Source of the DNA: Planctomycetaceae bacterium
Lineage (GTDB): Bacteria > Planctomycetota > Planctomycetia > Pirellulales > Pirellulaceae
Length of the DNA: 64,000 nucleotides
Direction: 5' to 3'
Assembly (NCBI GenBank): GCA_020638975.1
Contig: JACKHN010000017.1
Location: 74,264-138,263, forward strand
Shown here: positions 17,268 to 25,716 of the stretch, piece by piece
Layout of the letters: every line of letters starts with the position of its first letter
Numbering within the stretch: the first letter of the stretch is position 1
Translations under genes and position numbers: made by a program
Notes under the pieces: generated by a model
Told to the model about the DNA's origin: nothing
Database searches by the model: none
Seen by the model: the letters and a program-made list of their open reading frames with translations, nothing else

Positions 17268-18589
17268 TTAGCACTAACCGATCAATTATTGTCGGCTTTG
17301 AGGGATCGCTCGGTAGTTCCATTTTGGCAATAGGTCATCGTACACGATTTTCAGGTTCCGTTTGATTTCATCGGTGGCATTTCGACCGGCTTCGTAGATG
17401 TGGCGAATCACGTTGACGGTTGTTTTCAAGCCGGTGCTGGTGGTTGCTTTGCGCATGAGTTCGACAACCGTTTCCAGGGTGTCGAACAACAGACCGGTGC
17501 AAGCGCGACCGATGTGCGGAAACAAGCGACGCTCGATGGGATTGTATTTCCGAGCAGTTGGGGTAGTGGGCAACACGATTTCCACGCCGATCTGATCGCC
17601 ACCGTCTGCATCGTGTTTGAAAATGTACTTGTGCGCGGAATTGCTGCCACCACCATCGATCGAATCGGCGTCGCCATAGCACTGCTGGCCGATGCGGTTC
17701 CAATACCACAGCAAACTGTCGCAAGCGAACTGGCTTGTATCGCGAGACAATCCAAGGTTGATGTGCCCACGGTTTCGGACAGGATCGTAGATGCCGTGAG
17801 GAATGATCACGCCGTCAGCCCAACTGGGAAAGTCGTGATCGAATGCTTCAGAACGGTTGATTGCAGCGAACTCGGCCAGCACGGTAAAAGCTGGCCCAAA
17901 TGTTCTTTGGCCTTGGTGTCCACGGAAAAGTACGGGTTGCCCAGAATTTCGTATTCGTCGATCAACGTTGCAATTCGCTCAAACTGGGCATTGCGGTCGG
18001 GATGAGAACCGCCAGCCAAGTCTTTGCGTATCTTCCGCAATCGCAAGCCTTCATCTTCCATCCACTGGCGAATGGTATCGTCACATACGGAGTTCCCAAC
18101 GCGTCCAGTTTCTTCGAGAGGATGGTGGAGAGAGGTCGGTGAAGACAATGGTTTCGTCGTCGGGGTCGCCCGCTGTCCGCGTGTCGAGCAACGCGTTCAG
18201 ATTCTGCTCGGCTGGCGAGTCCGCAGCGATCTTTTTTCCGACCGGCCCCGGTCGCCGGACACGTCCTCGGCAGGATCGTTCGGCAAATCGTCAAGTTCAG
18301 CGATGCCACGTTCAATGGTACGCGTCGAGCAACGCAATAATTGAGCGACATATTTGATGCCACCGTGGCCCAGTTGCGTGGCTTCGATCGCCGCGAATCG
18401 TCGCTGGTCCTTCTCGGAAAGCGTGGCATAAAACCCACGCAACTTTTGTTCTGTCTCCTGATCCAACCGTCGGATAAAATCGATTGCCATCCTTGGCCTC
18501 CTGTAGAAAACTGCTGATAACTGCCCCAACAGCAATCTTCTACACGATCTCCCCAAACAACGCGACAGTAATTCATCGGTCAGTGCCAA
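17268..18589 (-). mobile_element. ISAzo13-like element B
   Basis: Inverted repeats of 28 bp (17268-17295, TTAGCACTAACCGAT...; 18562-18589, ending CGGTCAGTGCCAA) with about five mismatches by hand. No target duplication recognised. Its left tip touches the right target repeat of element A, with transposase genes tail to tail (stops at 17240 and 17286). Confidence 0.78.
17286..18490 (-). pseudogene. ISAzo13-family transposase B, multiply frameshifted
   Basis: The ATG at 18490 has CAGGAGG upstream. The transposase is split over at least three frames in the right order. The N-terminal part has TLSEKDQRRFAAIEATQLGHGGIKYVAQLL; then SKKLDALG; then DDTIRQWMEDEGLRLRKIRKDLAGG and YFSVDTKAKEHLGQL (first Asp); then AFDHDFPSWADGVIIPHGIYD, SIDGGGSNSAHK (second Asp) and KYNPIERRLFPHI, which keeps the catalytic Glu. 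It is clearly diverged from transposase A and not its duplicate. Inactive remnant. Confidence 0.85.
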
Positions 18590-18608
18590 ATGACTATGAG
18601 GTCTCGTG

Positions 18609-18968
18609 ATGGAACCCGCCGTTCCGAATCAATCGATGGAACTTGTCTCTCGTGAATGCCCGATGTGTGGAAAATCGCCCATGCTGCGTGTGGACTGGAG
18701 CGGCGGTGTTGGCGTTCGCGACGGACGTGTGATTCAGATATACACTAACCATGACGATGTACCCGACTGGGTCTGCTTGAATTGTGAACCCCGATGGTTA
18801 GAAGTTAGCCGCCTGTCGCAACAACTTGAAACTCTAGACATGGCCAAGGAAAGAGCTTGCGGCTCCTGGAATTGGTCGGCTGCTGTGGCGGGACGCGATG
18901 CAGCTGATCTACTCCGACCAACATTGAATGCACTAGTAGGTGAATTGATGTCGCCACGCACAACGTAG
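18609..18968 (+). CDS. Small zinc-ribbon-like protein, hypothetical
   Basis: 119 residues from the ATG at 18609; a GTG immediately before is possible. Two Cys pairs form a probable zinc ribbon: CPMCGKSP near residue 18 and CLNC near residue 57. The middle (RVDWSGGVGVRDGRVIQIYTNH) is likely beta structure and the C-terminus helical (AADLLRPTLNALVGEL). No known family. First gene of the plus-strand run between element B and the IS66. Its stop codon lies in the 5' arm of the inverted repeat at 18961-19030. Confidence 0.62.
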   Translation: MEPAVPNQSMELVSRECPMCGKSPMLRVDWSGGVGVRDGRVIQIYTNHDDVPDWVCLNCEPRWLEVSRLSQQLETLDMAKERACGSWNWSAAVAGRDAADLLRPTLNALVGELMSPRTT

Positions 18969-19030
18969 ACGAACCGTACGATGTCTTCGTGTTCGCCTTC
19001 GCACTTGCCTTAAGCCGCACTACGTTGGAC
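18961..19030 (+). repeat. attC-like imperfect inverted repeat 1
   Basis: The 5' arm CAACGTAG (18961-18968) is perfectly complementary to the 3' arm CTACGTTG (19020-19027), which continues to GTTGGAC (19024-19030), a match to the integron R' consensus GTTRRRY. The 5' core is GCACAAC rather than a perfect RYYYAAC. The 32 bp at 19004-19035 align without gaps to 22688-22719 (24/32). Position right behind a small plus-strand gene fits a cassette recombination site. Candidate only. Confidence 0.42.
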
Positions 19031-19097
19031 AATCATCTCAATGCCAAAGTCGATGGCGATGTCGGGATGGCAAACCTCTGGCGGACAAATCACAACC

Positions 19098-19466
19098 ATG
19101 GACCCTTCGCTTATCGCACTTATATTGGTCGTGTTACTTCCCATCGGTTGGCTCGCCTCCGAGTTTCACGACAACCGAGGCATCCGAATTATTCTTGGTG
19201 TCCTCGCGATTGCCATGTCCTTCTTCGTTGCCTTTGTAGTCGGGTCGCTTGAACAGTTGCGTTCCAACACATACTTCGGTGACGCCTCAAAGAACCTTAT
19301 CGAAACGACGGTAACGGAACTGGGGGCGGGGAACTCCGAGCAGGTACTAGATCACCTCAAGGAACTGCAAGGCAAGTATCACCCGACGTACGAGACGCGT
19401 GCAGGCTATAAAGAACTCGTCGATGAATACGTCGCCCAGTTCACTGCCGAGGACGCTGAACAGTGA
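19098..19466 (+). CDS. Small membrane protein, hypothetical
   Basis: 122 residues from the ATG at 19098. An upstream ATG in frame at 19041 would add 19 polar residues and delay the membrane segment, so it is not preferred. Two helices (LIALILVVLLPIGWLASEF and IILGVLAIAMSFFVAFVVGSL) are followed by a soluble helical tail (NLIETTVTELGAGNSEQVLDHLKELQ ... YKELVDEYVAQF). Function unknown. It precedes the small regulator at 19477 by 10 bp and may be co-transcribed. Confidence 0.65.
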   Translation: MDPSLIALILVVLLPIGWLASEFHDNRGIRIILGVLAIAMSFFVAFVVGSLEQLRSNTYFGDASKNLIETTVTELGAGNSEQVLDHLKELQGKYHPTYETRAGYKELVDEYVAQFTAEDAEQ

Positions 19467-19476
19467 AGGCTCGCTC

Positions 19477-19728
19477 ATGACGAAGAACACAACGCCAGAA
19501 TGGACGAAGACACAAGGGCAATACCTTGCCTTCATCTACTACTACACCAAGATCATGGGGCAGCCACCAGCAGAAGCCGACTTTCAGCGGTACTTCCATG
19601 TTTCGCCGCCATCCGTACACCAAATGATCGTGACCCTTGCCGAGCGTGGGTTTATCTCACGCCAGGCTGGCAAAGGACGATCGATTCAACTGCTGCTTTC
19701 GCGTGACCAGATCCCCGACCTGGACTAA
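19477..19728 (+). CDS. LexA-type winged-helix DNA-binding protein
   Basis: 83 residues from the ATG at 19477 (GAAGG about 9 nt upstream). It consists only of a winged helix resembling the LexA N-terminal DNA-binding domain: TKTQGQYLAFIYYYTKIMGQPPAEADFQRYFHVSPPSVHQMIVTL is the helix-turn-helix region and GFISRQAGKGRSIQLLL the wing. There is no peptidase/dimerisation domain, so it is not LexA itself. Probable transcriptional regulator of unknown target, 10 bp after the membrane-protein gene. Confidence 0.82.
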   Translation: MTKNTTPEWTKTQGQYLAFIYYYTKIMGQPPAEADFQRYFHVSPPSVHQMIVTLAERGFISRQAGKGRSIQLLLSRDQIPDLD

Positions 19729-19751
19729 GTCGTTGCCGAGCATGGTTCTTG

Positions 19752-19787
19752 CAACGAGAACCTGCGTCCACAGAGCCGGTTGCGTTG
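19752..19787 (+). repeat. attC-like inverted repeat 2 (short)
   Basis: CAACGAGAACC (19752-19762) pairs with GGTTGCGTTG (19778-19787) as AACC/GGTT plus CAACG/CGTTG, separated by an unpaired bulge. That arrangement resembles the two-box arms and extrahelical base of attC sites. The outer cores do not match RYYYAAC/GTTRRRY. It lies just behind the regulator gene and 28 bp before the IS1182/IS5-like element. Confidence 0.3.
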
Positions 19788-19815
19788 TCGGGGCTTCGGG
19801 GGCAGGCCGCTAATT

Positions 19816-21449
19816 GGGTAATTGTTGCGTAGTGAATTGTATGCATGCGCGGAGTTGCGGGAGACGCGCAGGAGGGCGCTGCCGTAAGGCCGACGAAAGA
19901 ATCTTCAGTCGGTCTCCGGTTGCGACGATTCAGCGAACGGTCGTGGGACTGGACTCGTCGTATGCGCTGAAACGGAGGCGGGATTGTCGTTCTTTGCTCT
20001 TGGGACGACGACGCGGGGAACGCGTTCCTTCACTTTGCCATGTAATGCTTGAGCGATCGGGCTGAGCTCGTTTGGCCCAGCGTGCCGTCGCGACGCGGGG
20101 TCATTGCTAACAGCGTCGCGAACGATGCGTGCACCACCATGATCACGCCCAGCAGCAATAAAGAAACGCCGTGAACCCGTCAGGTTCCGTCGTCGGCTCC
20201 CCCAAAGATCTTCAACCGTGCGTTCACTCGCTCCACCGCTGTCCGGCCTTTGTACAGGCGTTTGAACTTCTTCTGTCGCGCGAGGCAACGAAGGGAAGCG
20301 ACGCACGTCGATCTCTTGCGGAACCCGAACTGTCAAACCATATGACTTTCCCGCGTTGCAGATTTTCGCCATCGGACACTCCCAGCCTTCATGCATTGCT
20401 GGGCAACGATACTTAATCGTGTGGCGTTGCGGTTCGTGACCGATGTAAGACATCTTGTGGCGTACCATGGGCTGGCTCTTGCGATCATAGCAGTAGACCG
20501 TGCCCGCTTCGTCGTACACGATGTTCGAGTTGCCATCATGGCCAGGCAGCATGCGTTCGTGGTCTTCCTTCCATAACGAACGATTCTGGATCACGGGTGT
20601 GATGTTTGCCTTGGAGAGCAGTTGATGCACATCGTTGGTGTCGGCAGCCTTGTCGTAGGCGAGCGTCTTGATGCGGCCCGTCGGAAGGTTGGCTTGAGCG
20701 TCGCGTATCCAGGATCGCGGGCAGGGTTTCGCCGTCGCCCGCTTTGGTGTCGGTGATCTTGTAAGACAACGAGACTTCATGTTTCACATCGACCAACAAG
20801 TGCAGCTTGAAGCCGAACCACTCGACAACTTTGTTGACCTTGCCGTCGTCGTCCGTGTATTCCTTACGACCGCCGGTTGCCTGCGGCAAGCCTTGTTCTT
20901 CTTCGACTTCGGCACGCGCCGCCTTTTTGCGACGAGCGTTGAGCGCTGTGGCGTCTCCTGCCGTGTCGCGTCCCAAATCCGGCACCGCTTCGCCCAACTG
21001 TTGGATCATCGCATCGAAGATCTGATGCAAGAACGTCAGGTGTGTCTCCTCTCCTAAACGATCGAGGAATCGCGACAGATTCCACTTGCGAGGAACTTTG
21101 TCTTCCGACTCGATATCGATCAACTTCCGCAGCGATTCATTACGTCGCAGTTCGGCCAGGCATGCTTCGATGGTGGGATGTCGTAAAGCAATGCTCAAGA
21201 CGAGTACGCCCACAGCGTGCGCGAGTAGTCGTTCCTTCCTTTACCGCGGGACTCTTCGAGCGACACCAACAACTTTTTCATCGGGAATGATGTCGAGCAA
21301 TTGCTTAATCGTTTTGAGCGTCGGACTGTCTTCGAGGCAATCCACGCGAAGAGCGGCTTGGTAGCTTGAATTCGCATGACGAGGCAACCCTGCGTTGGTT
21401 TCAGACTTTCGGTAGGATGGCAACGCAATTAACTACGCAACTAATCCCC
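19816..21449 (-). mobile_element. Degenerate IS1182/IS5-like element
   Basis: Inverted repeats include GTTGCGTAGTGAATTG at 19824-19839 and its near-perfect complement at 21426-21441 (15/16). Weaker similarity runs outward to about 19816 and 21449. No target duplication seen. It splits the run of small plus-strand genes, so it arrived after that run was assembled. Confidence 0.7.
19905..21423 (-). pseudogene. DDE transposase remnant (IS1182/IS5-like)
   Basis: Fragments in several minus-strand frames line up as one transposase: TLKTIKQLLDIIPDEKVVGVARR; then LSIALRHPTIEACLAELRRNESLRKLI, GDATALNARRKKAA (first Asp) and FGFKLHLLVDVKHEVSLSYK; then KTLAYDKAADTNDVHQLL (second Asp) and MHEGWECPMAKICNAGKSYGLTVRVPQ; then NLTGSRRFFIAAGRDHGGARIVRD. 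The segment with the third catalytic residue (around 20170-20250) is out of frame. At least three frameshifts make it inactive. Family assignment beyond 'DDE, IS1182/IS5-like' is uncertain. Confidence 0.78.
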
Positions 21450-21601
21450 GCATGGTTCGTAGCGTGGTCGAAAAATCGTAGAGAAAAAGTTCGATCCGAT
21501 CCGCCCGCACACTATCCCAAGGAATTCAACGACCATCGCGGGGAAGCCACTTTTTGACGCCACACTCAACTACTTCGAACGTCGAAACTTACGTCACAGC
21601 G

Positions 21602-21655
21602 CAACCGGCTCGCGTCCACACGTTCTCTCTTGCTTCAACCGGCATCGCGTTGGAG
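21602..21655 (+). repeat. attC-like site 3 in a gene-poor stretch
   Basis: CAAC at 21602-21605 and GTTGGAG at 21649-21655 are the ends. The 32 bp at 21629-21660 align without gaps to the site behind the GNAT gene (22688-22719; 25/32). The surrounding 21450-21697 has no convincing gene and may be the rest of a cassette broken by the neighbouring IS. Candidate only. Confidence 0.35.
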
Positions 21656-21697
21656 AATCAAGACACGCTCCGATCTGCTAACAAAGGCGGCTGAACA

Positions 21698-22027
21698 GTG
21701 CGAGTTCGCTCAAGACTTATGACAGCCGTTGCCGCTCTATTCGGAGCGACACCGTTAGGGATCTTAGGTGCGTTGCTGCAATGGCTCACGCTCGCCATCT
21801 TGGTGGCGATTTGTCTTCCAGACTTCCCGCTCTCTTCACGTCATGCAATAGCTCAGCTCGGCGTGATGACGTTGCTTGCTGGCGTCGTACTCGCGTTGCG
21901 AGGTGGCTCGTTAGGACCGCTCATCGTGATTCCCGGTATCATTGGCGTTGTTATGGTCGTCCTCCTTACGATTGTCTTCTATCCGTTCAGATGGTTCATG
22001 GCTTCTGACGACCACGCCAAGCCTTAG
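21698..22027 (+). CDS. Small membrane protein, hypothetical
   Basis: 109 residues from a GTG at 21698; an ATG seven codons later (21719) is equally possible. Three hydrophobic segments are visible (LGALLQWLTLAILVAICL, LGVMTLLAGVVLALRGG and LIVIPGIIGVVMVVLLTIVFYPF). No motif or family recognised. Plus strand, 55 bp before the GNAT gene. Confidence 0.58.
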   Translation: MRVRSRLMTAVAALFGATPLGILGALLQWLTLAILVAICLPDFPLSSRHAIAQLGVMTLLAGVVLALRGGSLGPLIVIPGIIGVVMVVLLTIVFYPFRWFMASDDHAKP

Positions 22028-22081
22028 CGGAGCAGAAGTAAGCGTTAGAATTCCAAACAGCATTCACATCTAGTAGTCAAA

Positions 22082-22654
22082 ATGAAGGTCAAGCTGCCCA
22101 TCAAATGCGATGAACTCACACTTCGTCGAGTGACGGAGCGTGACTACGCCGACTTATGCGACTACTACACAGCCCCCGAAGTAGCCCGTTATCAGTTCTG
22201 GGAGCCTTTTACGGACGAGCAAGTCGCTCACCTCGTTGGGTCACAAGCCGATGTAATGCCTGGCGATCCCGGCGTCGCGTTTGTGTTGGTGGTTGTGCTT
22301 CAAGCGGAAGATCGCGTCATCGGTGACTGCTCGCTAACGATCACCAGCTGCGAGGACCGGCAGGCCGATATCGGCTTCGCGTTCAATCCTCGAAATCACG
22401 GGAACGGCTACGCCACTAAAGCTGTTAACGCCACGCTTGGATTTGGGTTCCGCGAGTTGGGTCTGCACCGAATCAGTGGTGTGTCCGATGTTCGCAACGA
22501 GCGGTCATGGAAGCTAATGGAACGAATTGGTATGCGGCGAGAGGCTCATTTCATTCACGATTGCTATAGTAAGGGCGAATGGGTTGACGATTACCTGTAC
22601 GCGATGATCGAAGACGAATGGCCGAAGATTGAGTGTTGCGTTGACGAACGGTGA
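22082..22654 (+). CDS. GNAT-family N-acetyltransferase
   Basis: 190 residues of the RimJ/RimL-type acetyltransferase fold. Visible are the N-terminal LTLRRVTERDYADLCDYYTAPEVARYQFW, the acetyl-CoA loop region ADIGFAFNPRNHGNGYATKAVNATLGFGF (R/Q-x-x-G-x-G/A pattern as NHGNGYA) and the C-terminal ISGVSDVRNERSWKLMERIGMRREAHF. It probably acetylates an amine on a small molecule or a protein N-terminus; the substrate cannot be told. GNATs of this size are typical gene-cassette passengers. It is followed by attC-like site 4. Confidence 0.85.
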   Translation: MKVKLPIKCDELTLRRVTERDYADLCDYYTAPEVARYQFWEPFTDEQVAHLVGSQADVMPGDPGVAFVLVVVLQAEDRVIGDCSLTITSCEDRQADIGFAFNPRNHGNGYATKAVNATLGFGFRELGLHRISGVSDVRNERSWKLMERIGMRREAHFIHDCYSKGEWVDDYLYAMIEDEWPKIECCVDER

Positions 22655-22714
22655 ATGCCCGCTGTGGCCCTTGGCGACATCTTCACTATTGCTTGAATCC
22701 GCCACGCGTTGGAC
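22643..22714 (+). repeat. attC-like imperfect inverted repeat 4
   Basis: The 5' core GACGAACG-GTG (22643-22653) overlaps the GNAT stop codon and pairs with CACGCGTT (22703-22710) except for one extra base, as expected for the bulged base of attC sites. The 3' core is GTTGGAC (22708-22714). Both this site and site 1 are followed by AATCA and, about 30 bp on, by GGCGATGTCGGG (22746-22757; 19055-19066). Candidate only. Confidence 0.4.
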
Positions 22715-22808
22715 AATCAACCAGTCCTCGGCAGCCTTCGTTGACGGCGATGTCGGGTATGCAAATCAGTAGTTGGCGTAGAAATCGAGCGAGTGAAAGG
22801 AAGTCAGC

Positions 22809-23102
22809 ATGACAGTTCCGCGTTTCACCATAGCCTGCTTCGCTGCCAGTGTACTTTTCGTCAGTCCAGCGGTTACTGCTGAAGAGCCCACAGCTGAGCC
22901 GAACTTACGCGACATGATTTCGCGTTTGGACAAGACGCTAGAGCGTCTTGATCAGATAGATCGACGTGTTGACCGACTTGAGAACATGCTCTTTCCCATC
23001 CGACTCCAACCAGACAAGCATGGCATCATCCGTGATGCGACTGGCCGTCCGATTGGAGCATGGGGAATCGACTTTCCCATGATCGAAGAGCGAGCCCGTT
23101 GA
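22809..23102 (+). CDS. Small secreted coiled-coil protein, hypothetical
   Basis: 97 residues with a good ribosome site (AAAGGAAG). The signal peptide FTIACFAASVLFVSPAVTA likely ends before EEPTAEP. A short coiled coil follows (MISRLDKTLERLDQIDRRVDRLENML), then a segment LQPDKHGIIRDATGRPIGAWGID. Probably periplasmic. No family recognised. Plus-strand member of the small-gene run. Confidence 0.65.
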   Translation: MTVPRFTIACFAASVLFVSPAVTAEEPTAEPNLRDMISRLDKTLERLDQIDRRVDRLENMLFPIRLQPDKHGIIRDATGRPIGAWGIDFPMIEERAR

Positions 23103-23224
23103 TAGGTCGATAGATTGGCGTGCCTTGCTTGCCAACGCGTCAACGAGAAGGCGATAATCGAGCGGGCCGTGCGTGGTGGCACGCCGTCACGGACTTCATG
23201 TCGTGTTTTGATGGGCCGACTTCA

Positions 23225-23761
23225 ATGAACGAACAAAACCCGTACCAATCGCCGGAAGCGGAGTCCTACGCAAACGCTGCTGCAACAAAAGATGGAGCAG
23301 CTCCTCCAGAACTCGCGATCGCATCGAATGACTCGTCGCCCGCCGTGTCCACTGGCAACACCGTTCTGCCCAGGCACATAGCGGCGATTCTGGATAATCT
23401 TATCGCTATGATACTAGGCGTCATGGCGGCAAAAGCCATCAATGAAGATCTGCTGGCCGTGCAATCGCTCCTCTTTGTGGCAACGTATCTTGGCTATTAC
23501 TTCCTTTTTGAAGGATTCATTTCGCGAACGCCGGGCAAACTACTTACTGGCGTGATGGTAATTCAGTTCGACGGCGGGCGATGCACATGGCGACAATCGC
23601 TGATTAGAACGTGCTTCCGCCTTCTTGAAGTTAATCCTGCCTTGCTAGGTGCCATCCCGGCAGCATTGAGCATCGTCCTCTCAAGACACCATCAGAGGTT
23701 TGGCGACAAGATGGCACGGACAGTCGTTGTTCTCTCGCGTCGCGTCCGCAAGCAACGCTAA
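23225..23761 (+). CDS. RDD-family membrane protein with NPYQSP leader
   Basis: 178 residues from the ATG at 23225, chosen because MNEQNPYQSPEAES is the typical planctomycete leader for membrane proteins of this kind. The RDD domain starts at LPRHIAAILDNLIAMILGVMA (Arg/Asp signature) and continues through FLFEGFISRTPGKLLTGVMVI, CTWRQSLIRTCFRLLEVNP and SRHHQRFGDKMARTVVV. Three or four membrane helices. RDD proteins are often linked to transport or ion exchange, but no substrate can be assigned. Confidence 0.82.
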   Translation: MNEQNPYQSPEAESYANAAATKDGAAPPELAIASNDSSPAVSTGNTVLPRHIAAILDNLIAMILGVMAAKAINEDLLAVQSLLFVATYLGYYFLFEGFISRTPGKLLTGVMVIQFDGGRCTWRQSLIRTCFRLLEVNPALLGAIPAALSIVLSRHHQRFGDKMARTVVVLSRRVRKQR

Positions 23762-23912
23762 TTTGAGAATTGCTGACCAAAACACAGTCGCAGTGCGGAG
23801 TTACCTAGACGACCGTGAACTTGGTGACATCTTCGGTTGTCCCACTGTTGTTCCCTCGTCAGGGAGGATGAGGTGCTTGCCGACCATTACCGGTGGAATC
23901 TGGGACTGCTTC

Positions 23913-24293
23913 GTGAGTGACAAACGCAAAAAGAAAAAGTTTGCTGAGAAGCGGGAGCAACGTCGGTTGAAACGACTCGCGGACGAAGGCCGTCTTGTTA
24001 ACGGAAAAGAAGTGCCGCTTGGTGCCGTGCTTGCCGACCAGTCGCAACAGGTTCCCAACCGTTCATATTCACCACCGCCTACGTACTACGTCGACGTTGA
24101 ATTCACTTGCTGTGATTGTGGCCGCGATGAAGTGTGGACTGCCAGACAACAAAAGTGGTACTACGAAGTTGCGAAAGGATCGCTATTCGCAACGGCGATT
24201 CGGTGCCGTGGCTGTCGCAACAAACTCAACGATCTGAAAGATCTTCAACGCCAACAAATGGTCGAGGCCGAACGTCGCCAAAATAATCCCTGA
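23913..24293 (+). CDS. Zinc-ribbon domain protein (zf-trcl type)
   Basis: 126 residues from a GTG at 23913. A longer frame with an ATG at 23868 exists but has no suitably spaced ribosome site. The N-terminus is very basic (SDKRKKKKFAEKREQRRLKRL), followed by GRLVNGKEVPLGAVLAD and the signature DVEFTCCDCGRDEVWTARQQKWYYEVAKGSLFATAIRCRGCR, quoted to identify the probable zinc-ribbon family. Four Cys in two C-x-x-C pairs bind zinc. A nucleic-acid-associated role is a guess. Confidence 0.75.
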   Translation: MSDKRKKKKFAEKREQRRLKRLADEGRLVNGKEVPLGAVLADQSQQVPNRSYSPPPTYYVDVEFTCCDCGRDEVWTARQQKWYYEVAKGSLFATAIRCRGCRNKLNDLKDLQRQQMVEAERRQNNP

Positions 24294-24312
24294 TCGCCAT
24301 GCGGCTGGGGCG

Positions 24313-24759
24313 ATGGCAGTGCAAGTGGTTCTACTTGTCATGATTCGAGATTCGCTAATCCCCGCTCTACGACAACGCTATCCCGGCGTCGCCTTCACTT
24401 TCTTTGACTCGCCACAGCCATTTGCTCGCGTTGCATCCGGGGATGGCGAAATCGGCGATCTCGAAATCTACGATGACGGAGACGAGGCAACGGTTGCCCT
24501 AACCCAGGTCACGCATGGCCACTTCAATCCGTACAAGCGAATGCCGGATCGTGATCGCAACAGCTGGGTGACGGAAGCAGTGATCGAATTCCTCGACGCA
24601 CTGTTCGACGACCGTGTGTTGTTCTACAGGATGCCAGGTCGACGCGGCGGAGGCTGGCAGATCCACCACGAGAAGATTGATCGCTCGCAACCGGTTCCAG
24701 GAACGGAACACTACGAGTGCTTCGTATGGTCGGGCTCCGTTGCCGTGACCGCTAAATGA
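24313..24759 (+). CDS. Hypothetical cytosolic protein
   Basis: 148 residues; the ATG at 24340 (MIRDSLIPALRQ) is an alternative start. It is a compact alpha/beta protein with the motif GEIGDLEIYDDGDEATVALTQVTHGHF and a later LDALFDDRVLFYRMPGRRGGGW. No signal peptide. I have no family assignment. It begins 20 bp after the zinc-ribbon gene. Confidence 0.6.
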   Translation: MAVQVVLLVMIRDSLIPALRQRYPGVAFTFFDSPQPFARVASGDGEIGDLEIYDDGDEATVALTQVTHGHFNPYKRMPDRDRNSWVTEAVIEFLDALFDDRVLFYRMPGRRGGGWQIHHEKIDRSQPVPGTEHYECFVWSGSVAVTAK

Positions 24760-24903
24760 CGGGCCGCATCATGCGTGGACCATGATCCGTGCTAGCGAGC
24801 CTCCTTGCGGTTTTCCATTGCACGCGTGGGTTGATTCCTGTACCAGATGCCAGCGTATTGCCGAACTAATAAGTGACGGCCCGTCCAAGTTCGCAGGTGC
24901 CCG

Positions 24904-25086
24904 ATGCGTAAACTAACCCTCATCGCTTGTCTCATCTTCCTGCCGATGTTGTCGGGTTGTAAGACCCTGCTCTTCGATGTCTTCGGTGACTACTATAGCG
25001 GCGGTGGGACCACGCGTGCCGATAAGGAATCTCACTACAACCGACAGTTTGAGCCATCCCAGCACCATGTGCCATGGAACCAGTGA
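24904..25086 (+). CDS. Short lipoprotein, hypothetical
   Basis: 60 residues with AGGTG upstream of the ATG. The signal peptide MRKLTLIACLIFLPMLSGC ends in a clear lipobox (LSGC). The mature peptide of about 42 residues (KTLLFDVFGDYYSGGG ... HHVPWNQ) is unknown. Likely membrane-attached in the periplasm. The preceding gap (24760-24903) contains CACGCGT in a context resembling the conserved arm of the attC-like sites, with a gap. Confidence 0.62.
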   Translation: MRKLTLIACLIFLPMLSGCKTLLFDVFGDYYSGGGTTRADKESHYNRQFEPSQHHVPWNQ

Positions 25087-25137
25087 CATCGCTGTTCCAT
25101 AATCGGGCTGACTAAACGGACAGAGTAGGGCAACTGG

Positions 25138-25542
25138 GTGCCATCTATTATCGAACTCCATGACTCGGTCGTTAAACTCTGTACCGCAAACGGCGATGAC
25201 GTTGTCGTTCGTCTTTCGCCTGCTTATTTGCACCGAACGACTGGACAACCCGGCTTCGACGCTGGCGATGTGTTTACCCTCGATATGGATTTGAGGTTCT
25301 CGGTCGGAGTGATTGACGTGCCCTTTGTCGAAGTCCCCGTACAACTGGCCGATGGATGTTTCGCTGTCGGAGATGCAACTTTCCGCAACGCCATTCCATA
25401 TCCATTCGACCGCCTTGCCGTTGTTGTAGCCGAATTCACGGACTGCCACGGTCGTGTTGCTCGTATCTCATCACGATCACTGAAACTCCACCCAGTGTCA
25501 CACGAGATCTTTCTGGAATCGTTTCCAGGCAGCGATGCGTAG
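25138..25542 (+). CDS. Hypothetical protein
   Basis: 134 residues from the GTG at 25138. The sequence looks beta-rich (VVKLCTANGDDVVVRLSPAYLH, FTLDMDLRFSVGVIDVPFVEVPVQLADGCF and LAVVVAEFTDCHGRV) and has no signal peptide or membrane segment. Family not recognised. The 25543-25716 gap shows no gene; it contains GTTGGAC at 25694-25700, just upstream of the next start. Confidence 0.58.
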   Translation: MPSIIELHDSVVKLCTANGDDVVVRLSPAYLHRTTGQPGFDAGDVFTLDMDLRFSVGVIDVPFVEVPVQLADGCFAVGDATFRNAIPYPFDRLAVVVAEFTDCHGRVARISSRSLKLHPVSHEIFLESFPGSDA

Positions 25543-25716
25543 TCGTGGCAATTCAAATCACCATTCGAGCCGAGATTCGGCACCTTGACCACACTTTGCA
25601 CTTGCTCAAGATGACGTTCTGCTTGAACGTCACTCTCGCTCTGTATTGTCTGCCCTTGTTGACGGGAGTATCGAGCGTTCACACTGTTCTGTTGTTGGAC
25701 TGAGAAAGGCACTGAC

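Noticed and set aside
21366..21557. 63-codon plus-strand ORF at the right end of the IS1182/IS5-like element
   Set aside because: It straddles the IS terminal repeat and has no conserved features or ribosome site.
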